A DNA stretch of 64,000 bases, taken from JAFKKS01 sp050187875. GTDB taxonomy: Bacteria > Pseudomonadota > Alphaproteobacteria > Rhizobiales > Xanthobacteraceae. The stretch spans positions 32,148 through 96,147 of the forward strand of contig JBFWXB010000014.1 of the NCBI GenBank assembly GCA_050187875.1, given 5' to 3'. The position numbers and the translations under genes are program-made. The stretch's first letter is position 1, and every line of letters begins with the position of its first letter. The notes beneath the pieces are model-generated. The model had not been told where the DNA came from and made no database searches. It was given only the letters and a program-made list of their open reading frames with translations. Of this stretch, positions 1 through 8,500 are shown one piece after another.

Positions 1-1
1 C

Positions 2-1432
2 GTGTCGGCGCTGACCGGTTTTCCCGAGATGATGGACGGCCGCGTCAAGACGCTGCACCCGAAGGTGCATGGCGGGCTGCTCGCGATCCGTGACGACAAG
101 GATCACGCAGCGGCGATGGCGGCGCACGGCATCGCGCCGATCGATCTCCTCGTCGTCAATCTCTATCCGTTCGAGGCGACGGTCGCGAAGGGCGCGACTT
201 ACGACGACTGTATCGAGAACATCGACATCGGCGGCCCGGCGATGATCCGCGCTGCGGCGAAGAACCACGGCGACGTCGCGGTGATCGTTGATGGCGAGGA
301 TTACAAGGCGGTGCTCGATGCGCTCGCCGCCAACGACGGCGCGACGAGCCTTGAGCTGCGCCGCAAGCTCGCAGCGAAAGCCTATGCGCGCACCGCCGCG
401 TATGACGCCGCGATTTCCAACTGGTTCGCCGCGACGCTTGGCGACAACGCGCCGACCTGGCGCAGCTTCGGCGGCAAGCTTGCGGAAGCGCTGCGCTACG
501 GCGAGAACCCACATCAGCATGCCGCGTTCTATCGCACGCCGGACGTGCGTCCGGGCGTCGCGACGGCGCGGCAACTGCAGGGCAAGCAGCTCTCCTACAA
601 CAACATCAACGACACCGACGCCGCTTACGAATGCATCGCCGAGTTCGATCCCGCGCGCACAGCGGCCTGCGTCATCGTCAAGCACGCGAACCCGTGCGGT
701 GTGGCGGAGGGCGCGTCGCTCGTCGACGCCTACAAGAAGGCGCTCGCCTGCGATTCGACGTCGGCGTTCGGTGGCATCGTCGCGCTCAACCGTCCGCTCG
801 ATGCGGAAGCGGCGCGCGCGATCACCGAGATCTTCACGGAAGTGATCATCGCGCCGGACGCGAGCGAAGAAGCGATCAAGATCGTCGCTGCGAAGAAGAA
901 CTTGCGGCTCCTCCTCGCCGGCGGCTTGCCCGACCCGCGCGCGGCGGGACTGACGGTCAAGTCGGTTGCCGGCGGCATGCTCGCGCAGTCACGCGATAAT
1001 GCCGTGGTCGACGACATGGCGCTGAAGGTGGTCACGGCGCGGGCGCCGACGGACGCGGAGCTTGCGGACTTGCGCTTCGCGTTCCGCGTGGCCAAGCATG
1101 TGAAGTCGAACACCATCGTTTACGCGAAGGACCGCGCCACGGTCGGCATCGGCGCCGGGCAGATGAGCCGCGTCGATTCCGCCCGCATCGCCGCGCGCAA
1201 GGCGGAAGATGCCGCGCGCGAAGCCGGTGCGCCGGTGCCGCTGACGAAGGGTTCGGTCGTCGCATCGGACGCGTTCTTTCCGTTCGCGGATGGATTGCTC
1301 GTCGCGATCGAGGCGGGCGCGACGGCGGTGATCCAGCCGGGCGGCTCGATGCGTGACGACGAGGTCATCAAGGCCGCGAACGACGCCGGTATCGCGATGG
1401 TGCTCACAGGCACGCGCCACTTCCGGCACTAG
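2..1432 (+). CDS. purH: Bifunctional AICAR formyltransferase/IMP cyclohydrolase, 5'-truncated by window edge
   Basis: PurH catalyses the last two steps of de novo purine synthesis: AICAR is formylated with 10-formyl-THF, then FAICAR is cyclised to IMP in the cytoplasm. The visible frame begins inside the N-terminal MGS-like IMP cyclohydrolase domain (TGFPEMMDGRVKTLHPKVHGG). The AICARFT domain follows, with its typical LRYGENPHQ, KQLSYNNINDTDAA and VIVKHANPCG motifs, and the family ending GTRHFRH is intact. About 475 residues are present; the family is about 520-530, so roughly 50-60 N-terminal residues lie upstream of the window. The first visible Val/Met is internal and is not the real start. 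The TAG stop sits in the first bases (CTAGAGC) of a downstream palindromic repeat. Confidence 0.97.
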   Translation: MSALTGFPEMMDGRVKTLHPKVHGGLLAIRDDKDHAAAMAAHGIAPIDLLVVNLYPFEATVAKGATYDDCIENIDIGGPAMIRAAAKNHGDVAVIVDGEDYKAVLDALAANDGATSLELRRKLAAKAYARTAAYDAAISNWFAATLGDNAPTWRSFGGKLAEALRYGENPHQHAAFYRTPDVRPGVATARQLQGKQLSYNNINDTDAAYECIAEFDPARTAACVIVKHANPCGVAEGASLVDAYKKALACDSTSAFGGIVALNRPLDAEAARAITEIFTEVIIAPDASEEAIKIVAAKKNLRLLLAGGLPDPRAAGLTVKSVAGGMLAQSRDNAVVDDMALKVVTARAPTDAELADLRFAFRVAKHVKSNTIVYAKDRATVGIGAGQMSRVDSARIAARKAEDAAREAGAPVPLTKGSVVASDAFFPFADGLLVAIEAGATAVIQPGGSMRDDEVIKAANDAGIAMVLTGTRHFRH

Positions 1433-1530
1433 AGCAATTCCGGGAAAGTTAAAACCGGTTTTCCGTCCGGAACTGCGAGAAAACAAAAGCCTAGAGCGGA
1501 TCATCGATTCCATGAAACGACGATGGAGAG
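1429..1530. repeat. Palindromic repeat, AGAGCAATTCC family
   Basis: The arms AACCGGTTTTCC and TCCGG-type palindromes are followed by CTAGAGCGGATCATCG and a partial inverted arm. The same family recurs, inverted, at 58942-58994 and 62678-62782. This repeat type is common in Bradyrhizobium-like genomes. It overlaps the purH stop codon. Confidence 0.7.
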
Positions 1531-1553
1531 GCGCTGATTGTGATCTTTCGCCT

Positions 1554-2501
1554 TCAAGCTGGCTTTGGCGACAAGCAATTCGCCATGACGCACAATAGCT
1601 CGAATATAAGTGTCGCGCCGGTCAGCGCTGTGAGGCCCGAAGGATCGAGTGGCGGTGATACCTCGACGAGGTCCGCACCGACGATGTCGAGGCCGTCGAG
1701 CAGACGGATCATCGCTTGCGCCTCGCGTGTGGTGAGGCCGCCAATCTCGGGTGTGCCGGTGCCGGGAGCAAAGGAAGGGTCGACAGCATCAATATCGAAG
1801 GAGACGTATGCCGGTCCGTCGCCGACGATGGAACGGGCTTCTGCCATCACCGCTTCGATCCCGCGTGATGCGAACTCTTCGATGAACACTATGCGAATGC
1901 CGACACTTCGCGCAAAGTCGTAAGCGGTGGCCTCACCGAGGCTGCCACGTATGCCGATCTGGACCATACGGCGCGGATCGACCAGACCTTCCTCGACGGC
2001 GCGGCGAAACAACGTGCCGTGGTTGTAACGGCTTCCGAACAGGGTGTCGTAAGTATCGGAATGGGCATCGAAGTGAACGAGTCCCAGCGCCTTTCTGGTG
2101 ACGCCGCGCAGGACCGGGAGCGTTATGAGATGGTCGCCTCCGGCGACCAGCGGGCGCGCTCCGGCGCGGTGGATGTCAGCGACGAAGGCGGTGATGTCGC
2201 GCAGGCTGGCATCCCGATCGAGCGGGTTCACCGGCGCGTCGCCGCAGTCCGCAATATTAGCGCGTTCGAACGGGGATAGGCCCGTCACATGGTGCACCCG
2301 GCGCACGAGGCTAGACTGATTGCGGAGTTCACGCGGCCCATGGCGAGCACCCGGCCGATTGGTTGTGCCTCCATCGAACGGAATTCCGATCAAGGCGATG
2401 TCAACCTGATCCGGTCGCCCAACAGGCAGTCGCATGAACGTCGCCGGTCCGGCAAAGCGCGGGACCACGCTGGAGCTCGGCGGCTGAAAAGCGGCGCTCA
2501 T
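1554..2501 (-). CDS. Arginase/agmatinase (ureohydrolase) family protein
   Basis: This is a binuclear-manganese ureohydrolase that cleaves a guanidino compound to urea plus an amine. Metal-binding motifs are intact: GGDH (about residues 121-124), DAHSD (145-149) and SFDIDAVDP (234-242), followed by APGTGTPEIGG. Length (315 aa from this start) fits agmatinase/guanidinobutyrase/proclavaminate amidinohydrolase relatives. A TTG start 51 bases upstream is possible, but the ATG at 2501 (MSAAFQ) gives a normal family N-terminus. The gene is convergent with purH and has no pathway neighbours, so the substrate (agmatine, guanidinobutyrate or guanidine) cannot be told from the sequence. A guanidine riboswitch and exporter lie 38 kb away, but linkage is speculative. 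Confidence 0.88.
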   Translation of the reverse strand: MSAAFQPPSSSVVPRFAGPATFMRLPVGRPDQVDIALIGIPFDGGTTNRPGARHGPRELRNQSSLVRRVHHVTGLSPFERANIADCGDAPVNPLDRDASLRDITAFVADIHRAGARPLVAGGDHLITLPVLRGVTRKALGLVHFDAHSDTYDTLFGSRYNHGTLFRRAVEEGLVDPRRMVQIGIRGSLGEATAYDFARSVGIRIVFIEEFASRGIEAVMAEARSIVGDGPAYVSFDIDAVDPSFAPGTGTPEIGGLTTREAQAMIRLLDGLDIVGADLVEVSPPLDPSGLTALTGATLIFELLCVMANCLSPKPA

Positions 2502-2668
2502 CCCCGGCGTCCGTTTCTGAGCTTGCAAGGCACATGGATCGTACGACGCCAAAGGCGAGTGCGATAGCCGGAACTTGCTGGCCGCCGCCTGTCGCGGCAG
2601 CTTCCCTCTCGCTATGTGAGAGGTGAGGATGGGGGTATCGTCGCAAGGGGCGGGTAGGAGTTTTCATC

Positions 2669-3565
2669 ATGAGCTGGTATCCCGACAACGATCCCGTCCT
2701 CGGCGACCCGCAATCCTGCAATGCGCTCGAGCTCGTCATCGTGCCCCGCGTGCGCGACCTCGGCGGCTTCGAGGTGCGGCGTGCGCTGCCGCACGGCAAG
2801 CGGCAGATGGTCGGCCCCTTCATCTTCTTCGACCAGATGGGGCCGGTGCAGTTCGTCGCCGGCAACGGCATGGACGTGCGCCCGCATCCGCATATCGGGC
2901 TTGCGACGGTGACCTACCTCTTCGACGGCAAGATCGTGCACCGCGACAGCGAGGGCAATGTGCAGGAGATCGAGCCCGGCGCGATGAACCTGATGACCGC
3001 CGGGCGCGGCATCGCGCATTCGGAGCGCACGCCCGATATGCAGCGCGCCAACGGGCAGGCGATGCTCGGCTTGCAGAGCTGGATCGCGCTGCCGCAGGCG
3101 GACGAGGAGATCGCGCCGTCGTTCCAGCATTTCGATGCCGCGTCGCTGCCGATGGTGCACGACGCCGGCGTGTCGGCGCGGGTGATCGCCGGCAAGGCCT
3201 TCGGTGTGACGGCGCCAGTCGGCATGGTGTCGGACTGGTTCTATGTCGAGGTCAATCTCGCCGCCGGCCACAGCGCGCCGCTCGACGCCGATCACGAGGA
3301 GCGCGCGATCTATGTCGTCGACGGCGAGATCGAGATTGCCGGCGATCGTTTCGAGGGACCGCGGCTCCTCATCTTCCGTCCGGGCGACCGCATTACGGTG
3401 AAAGCGACGCGACCCTCGCGCATGATGTTTCTCGGCGGTGCGGCGCTCGAAGGCCCGCGCTATATCTGGTGGAACTTCGTTTCCTCGCGCCGCGAGCGCA
3501 TCGAGCAGGCGAAGGAGGACTGGAAGACCGGGCGCTTCGAAAAGGTGCCGCTGCCGGAGCATTGA
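2669..3565 (+). CDS. Pirin family protein
   Basis: Bicupin of the pirin family, 298 aa. The N-terminal cupin has the conserved FDQMGP and HPHIGLATVTYLFDG stretch with metal-ligand histidines, followed by GAMNLMTAGRGIAHSER. The C-terminal cupin contains HEERAIYVVDGEIEI. Bacterial pirins are iron-binding and some show quercetinase activity, but the cellular role is usually unknown. The start ATG follows AGGAG-like bases in GTAGGAGTTTTCATCATG. It stands alone, convergent with the MFS gene at 3646-5058. Confidence 0.93.
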   Translation: MSWYPDNDPVLGDPQSCNALELVIVPRVRDLGGFEVRRALPHGKRQMVGPFIFFDQMGPVQFVAGNGMDVRPHPHIGLATVTYLFDGKIVHRDSEGNVQEIEPGAMNLMTAGRGIAHSERTPDMQRANGQAMLGLQSWIALPQADEEIAPSFQHFDAASLPMVHDAGVSARVIAGKAFGVTAPVGMVSDWFYVEVNLAAGHSAPLDADHEERAIYVVDGEIEIAGDRFEGPRLLIFRPGDRITVKATRPSRMMFLGGAALEGPRYIWWNFVSSRRERIEQAKEDWKTGRFEKVPLPEH

Positions 3566-3583
3566 CGTCCGTCATTCACCGAT

Positions 3584-3676
3584 TGTCGTCCCCGCGAAGG
3601 CGGGGACCCAGTAATCCCGGTCTCGCGATTCAATGAACGCAGGGGTTACTGGATGCCCGCCTTCGCGGGCATGACA
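3584..3676. repeat. Type A palindromic repeat (GTCGTCCCCGCGAAGGCGGGGAC family)
   Basis: An outer inverted pair is visible: TGTCGTCCCCGCGAAGGCGG and CCGCCTTCGCGGGCATGACA, with inner CCAGTA/TACTGG arms. It overlaps the 3' end of the MFS gene, so the last residues of that protein (MPAKAGIQ) are repeat-encoded. Related copies lie at 5084, 5552, 12563, 19554, 25474, 43163 and 54631. Confidence 0.9.
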
Positions 3677-5058
3677 CTCGGGAGCAGCGGCGGCCGCGCT
3701 GGCACCCTTACCTGCATCAACAACGTCGCGCCGACGGCAAAGAAGGCAACCAGCACCGCCATGCCGGCCTTCTGACTTGCGAACAGGCCCGTCACCAGCG
3801 CGACGAGGAGCGGGCCGAAGAACGACGTCACCTTTCCCGACAGCGCCAACAATCCGAAATGCTGCGTGACGCGCTCGGGCGGCGCGAGGCGCACGAGCAG
3901 TGTGCGCGACGCCGCCTGCAGCGGCCCGGCGGCGATGCCGAGGAGCAGGCCGACGAGCACGTAGACCTTCTCCGCCGCCGAGCCGTAGAGCCCGGCATCG
4001 GCCGCGCGCGGCGCCACCGGAATGACGAAGAAGACCGTGTCGCGGCTGATCGAGAGCACGGCGACGGCGCCGATGATGAGCAGCGCCAGCGCGGTGAGGA
4101 TCACCGGCTTCGGGCCGAAGCGATCGTCGAGCTTGCCGCCGCCATAGGCGCCGATCGTGCCGGTAATGGTGAGGAGAATGCCGAAGACGCCGATCTCGAT
4201 CGTGTGCCACCCGAAGGTGCCGGCGGCATAGATGCCGCCGAAGGCGAACAGCGCGACGAGGCCGTCGGCATAGATCATGTTGGCGAGGAGAAAGAGCGCG
4301 GTGTCGCGCCGCGGCGGCTGGTGGCGCTGCGTGTCCGCAAGCGTCGCACGGCCGGTGCGGCGCGCCGCCACGACCGCCATGCGGCCGGGATGATCGGGCG
4401 TGAAGAGAAACAGCGGCGCGACGAAAACAAGGAACCACAGCGCCGAGAGCGGCCCCGAGGCGCGGTCGCCTTGGCGGGTCCCCGCGTCGAGGCCGAACAG
4501 TGGCTTCAGCCCGAGCAGCGTCTTGCCGGTCGCCGGGTCGGCAGCGAGGAGGCCGAGCGTGATCACGAGGCTGATGAGTCCGCCAACATAGCCGACGGCC
4601 CAGCCGGTGCCGGAGAGGCTGCCGATCTTCTCCGCCGGCACGAGGTTCGGCATCATCGCGTTGTTGAACACCGTTGCGAATTCGACGGCGATGGTGCCGA
4701 TCGCGAACGCGGCGAGCACGATCGGGATCGTCGCCGCGTCCTGCGGCTTGCCGAGCCAGAGCAGCGACGAGGCGACGACGAGAACCGCGCCGAAGCCGGC
4801 GATCCAGGGCTTCCGTCGCCCCGCCGCATCGGCGATCGCGCCGAGCACCGGCGAGCAGAAGGCGATGACGATGCCGGCGCAGGCGGTGGCGTAGCCCCAT
4901 AACTCCTGCCCGCGCACGGCGTCGGGTGCTACGGCGCTCGCGAAATACGGCGCGTAGACGAAGGTGGTGACGAGCGTGAAATACGGCTGCGCCGCCCAGT
5001 CGAACAGGATCCAGCCGGCGATAGCGGAGCGGGGAGCGGATTTACCTGACGGTCTCAT
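3646..5058 (-). CDS. MFS transporter, UMF1/Atg22-like
   Basis: About 470 residues with roughly 12 hydrophobic segments. The N-terminus IAGWILFDWAAQPYFTLVTTFVYAPYFA is typical of the UMF1 (vacuole effluxer Atg22-like) branch of the major facilitator superfamily, and cytoplasmic-loop motifs (DAAGRRKPW; GGKLDDRFG) support a 12-TM permease. The substrate is unknown. The ATG at 5058 is preferred to the one five codons upstream because homologues start close to the WILFDWA segment. The last eight residues, MPAKAGIQ, are translated from the type A repeat, so the ancestral C-terminus has been replaced or extended. Confidence 0.85.
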   Translation of the reverse strand: MRPSGKSAPRSAIAGWILFDWAAQPYFTLVTTFVYAPYFASAVAPDAVRGQELWGYATACAGIVIAFCSPVLGAIADAAGRRKPWIAGFGAVLVVASSLLWLGKPQDAATIPIVLAAFAIGTIAVEFATVFNNAMMPNLVPAEKIGSLSGTGWAVGYVGGLISLVITLGLLAADPATGKTLLGLKPLFGLDAGTRQGDRASGPLSALWFLVFVAPLFLFTPDHPGRMAVVAARRTGRATLADTQRHQPPRRDTALFLLANMIYADGLVALFAFGGIYAAGTFGWHTIEIGVFGILLTITGTIGAYGGGKLDDRFGPKPVILTALALLIIGAVAVLSISRDTVFFVIPVAPRAADAGLYGSAAEKVYVLVGLLLGIAAGPLQAASRTLLVRLAPPERVTQHFGLLALSGKVTSFFGPLLVALVTGLFASQKAGMAVLVAFFAVGATLLMQVRVPARPPLLPSVMPAKAGIQ

Positions 5059-5083
5059 CGAGGACGAGACCAAAACCAGTGAG

Positions 5084-5178
5084 TGTCGTCCCCGCGAAGG
5101 CGGGGACCCAGTATGCCCGGGCCGTTCGAGAAGTCGATAGACAGGGCGTACTGGATGCCCGCCTTCGCGGGCATGACA
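5084..5178. repeat. Type A palindromic repeat
   Basis: Complete copy with both outer arms (TGTCGTCCCCGCGAAGGCGG and GCCTTCGCGGGCATGACACC) and central CAGTA/TACTGG. It lies between the divergent MFS promoter side and the GIY-YIG gene. Confidence 0.9.
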
Positions 5179-5227
5179 CCCAGTGGGTTTGGGTGCGCAA
5201 ACGGCACCATTAAGAACTCAGAATGGG

Positions 5228-5515
5228 TCACAGGCCAGCGATCGCCGGATAAAGATCGACCCAATTCGGATTTTTCTCTTCTATGAGCCGGACCTTCCAT
5301 GCACGATTCCATTTCTTCAGCCGTTTCTCACGCAGGATCGCTTGTTCGATGTCATCGAATTGCTCGTAATAGACGGGATGGACGACGCCATAACGCTTCG
5401 TGAATCCGCGCGCGAACTTCTCCTTGTGTTCGAAGACGCGACGAATCAGGTCATTTGTGACGCCGATATATAGCGTGCCGCCGATGCTGCTTGCGAGAAT
5501 GTAGACGAAGTACAT
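5228..5515 (-). CDS. GIY-YIG domain protein (small, UPF0213/YhbQ-like)
   Basis: Small single-domain GIY-YIG protein of 95 aa. The motif appears as YFVYILAS...GTLYIGVTNDLIRRVFEHK, followed by the conserved FTKRYGVVHPVYYE and EAILREKRLKKWNRAWKVRLIEEKNP blocks seen in many short alphaproteobacterial copies. Catalytic Tyr/Arg/Glu-type residues appear present, but the nuclease activity and role of this subfamily are unclear. The frame is open further upstream to 5584, but those residues (SSPRKRGPS...) come from a type A half-repeat; the true start is the ATG at 5515 (MYFVYIL). These genes often travel beside such repeats. Confidence 0.85.
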   Translation of the reverse strand: MYFVYILASSIGGTLYIGVTNDLIRRVFEHKEKFARGFTKRYGVVHPVYYEQFDDIEQAILREKRLKKWNRAWKVRLIEEKNPNWVDLYPAIAGL

Positions 5516-5551
5516 CGTGTTGCGATGCTGCGCCTTGTCGAAAGGCCGGTG

Positions 5552-5585
5552 AGTACTGGGTCCCCGCTTTCGCGGGGACGACACT
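5552..5585. repeat. Type A half-repeat
   Basis: Only one arm is present (TACTGGGTCCCCGC-TTTC-GCGGGGACGACAC). It lies directly upstream of the GIY-YIG start and adjoins the 3' end of the glutamate dehydrogenase gene. Confidence 0.75.
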
Positions 5586-5591
5586 TCGCGA

Positions 5592-8500
5592 TTACGGCTT
5601 CACGAGATCGCCCACCAAGCTCGCGGCGACAGAGAGCTTGGAGATCGTCAGCGGCGTTGCGGCGATGTCGTCGACGGCGGCGCGGATGCGTTGCACATCC
5701 GCCGCGCGCGGCTTCACCCAGGCGTCCACTGCGCTCGGCCCGGCGGCACCGTCGGCGACCATCTGCGCGGTAATGCGCCGTTCCGCCTCGGCGATGGAAT
5801 CGAGCGCGCGATCGAGCGCGAGCCGGTCGAAATAGTCGGTCGCATGGATCGCGTGTGCCGGCTCGCGGATGCGATCGAGGCCGAAGAAGGCGCCGGCGGC
5901 GAAATAGGTCTTCGCCACATCGGCGACTGGCTTTCCGGCGCGATCGGCGATGAGAACGATGTCCGGCGCGGCGGCGAGCGCGCCGAGGTCGGCGATACGC
6001 CGGGCCAAGCTGTCGGGCACGCCCGATGCGACAAGCTCGACGACCCGCGCATCGCGGCTCTTGCGCGCGCCTTGCGCAAGCGCGCCGTCAAGCGCGGCCG
6101 CGACGTCGGCGATGCCCTTGCCGTAGTGGTCGATAATGCTCGCAAGCCCCTGAGCGAGATCGACATGGCGCAGGAACCAGACGAGCCGGTCGAGGAGAAG
6201 GTCCTGCACCGCCGCATAAAGGTCGAGCTGCAGCTTGCCGGGAATCTTGCTGTCGAGCGCGTCGATCTCGCCGTTGAGCGCGGTCATGCCGTAGCTGTCG
6301 CGCACGGCGGCGAAGGCCGAAGCGATGCGGTCGGATGGCGCGCCGGTCTGATCGGCGATGCGCACGATGAGCGAGGGGCCGCCGCGATTGATGATCGAAT
6401 TCGCAAGATGCGTCGCGATGATCTCGCGGCGCAGCCGATGCTTCTCGATCGCGTCGGGGAAGCGCTGCGAGAGCTGATGCGGGAAATAGCGGCCGAGCTC
6501 ACGCGCGAGATAAGGATCGTCCGGCACCTGCGAATCGAGGAGCTCGCTATAGAGCGAGAGCTTGGCGTAAGCGAGAAGCACGGCGAGCTCCGGCCGCGTC
6601 AGCGGCTGATTGCGCTTGCGCCGGTCCGCGATTTCGAGATCGTCGGGCAGGAACTCGATCTTGCGATCGAGCTCGCCGGCCGCTTCGAGCGTCTGCATCA
6701 GGCGCTGCTGGAAGCCGAGGTCTTCGATGCCGCGCCGCTCGGTGAGCGAAAGCGCGAGCGTCTGCAGATAATTGTTGCGCAGGACAAGCTCGGCGACGTC
6801 GTCGGTCATCGCGGCAAGGAGCGTATTGCGATCGGGAAGCGTCAGCTTGCCCTCGCGCACCGGCGACGACAGCGCGATCTTGATGTTCACCTCCATGTCG
6901 GAGGTGTTGACGCCGGCGGAATTGTCGATGGCGTCGGTGTTGAGGCGGATGCCGCGCAGCGCCGCCTCAATGCGGCCGCGCTGCGTCATGCCGAGATTGG
7001 CGCCTTCGCCGACAACCTTGCAGTTGAGTTCGCTCGCCGGCGCGCGGATGGCGTCGTTGGCGCGGTCGCCTGCAGCGTCGTCGCTTTCGCTCGAGGCGCG
7101 CACATAAGTGCCGATGCCGCCGAACCAAAGGAGGTCGACATTGGCGCGCAGGATCGCGCGCATCACCTCTTGCGGCGTCGCCTTCGCCTTGGCGAGGCCG
7201 ATCGCCTTCTGCGCCGCGGGCGAGAGCGGAATCTCCTTCAGCGTGCGGGAGAAGACGCCGCCGCCGGCGGAGATTTGTCCTTTGTCGTAATCCTGCCAGC
7301 TTGAGCGCGGCAGCGCGAAGAGCCGCGCGCGCTCGTTGAAGCTCAATTCGGGGTTCGGATCGGGATCGATGAAGATGTCGCGATGGTCGAAGGCCGCGAG
7401 CAGACGGATCGTTTTCTCGCGCAGCATGCCGTTGCCGAAGACGTCGCCGGACATGTCGCCGACGCCGACGACGGAGAACGCGTTCTTGGAGATGTCGACG
7501 TCCATCTCGCGGAAATGGCGCTTGACGGATTCCCACGCGCCGCGTGCGGTGATGCCCATGCCCTTGTGGTCGTAGCCGGCGGAGCCGCCGGAGGCGAAGG
7601 CGTCGCCGAGCCAATAGCCGTGCTCCTGCGCGATGCCGTTGGCGATATCGGAGAAAGTCGCGGTGCCCTTGTCGGCGGCGACAACGAGATAGGGGTCGTC
7701 GTTATCGTGACGCACCACATCGGGCGGCGGAATGATGCCGTCCGGCCCGATATTGTCGCTGATGTCGAGGAGGCTCGAGACGAGAAGCTTGTAGGCGGCG
7801 ACGCCTTCCGCCTGCATCGCGTCGCGCGCCATGCCGGGCACGATGCGCTTGGGAACGAAACCCCCCTTCGCGCCGACCGGCACGATGACGGCGTTCTTCA
7901 CCTGCTGCGCTTTCACGAGGCCAAGAATCTCGGTGCGGAAATCCTGCGGCCGGTCGGACCAGCGGATGCCGCCGCGCGCCACCTTGCCGAAGCGCAGGTG
8001 GCAGCCTTCCATGCGCGGCGAATAGACGAAGATCTCATAGAGCGGTCGGGGCGCGGGAAGCTCGTCGACGTTGCGGCTCGAAAACTTGATCGAGATCGTC
8101 GGCTTGTCGGCGCCGTCGGTCGTCTTCTGGAAGAAATTGGTGCGTAGCGCCACCTGCACGGCGTTGACGAAACGGCGCAGGATCGTGTCGTCGTCGAGGC
8201 TGTCGACGGCGGCGAGCGCGGTCTCGATCTCGCCGGCGATTGCGGCGACTTTCGCCTCGCGCGCCTCTTTCGAGAGATCGAGGTGCGGATCGAACTTCGC
8301 GTTGAACAGCGCATGGATGCGCGTCGCGATGCCGGCGTGCTTGCGCAGCGTCGTCCACAGATAGTCCTGCGAATAGGCGATGCGCGCCTGGCGCAGGAAG
8401 CGCGCGATGGTGCGCAGCAGCGCGACGTCGCGCCACGGCAGGCCGGCGGCGAGGACGAGGGCGTTGAAGCCGTCGTTCTCGGCTTCGCCGCGCATCACCG

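Noticed and set aside
1554..2501. Agmatinase-family gene considered as part of a guanidine-degradation system with sugE
   Set aside because: It lies 38 kb away, has no guanidine riboswitch of its own visible, and no nickel-chaperone or carboxylase genes are nearby.
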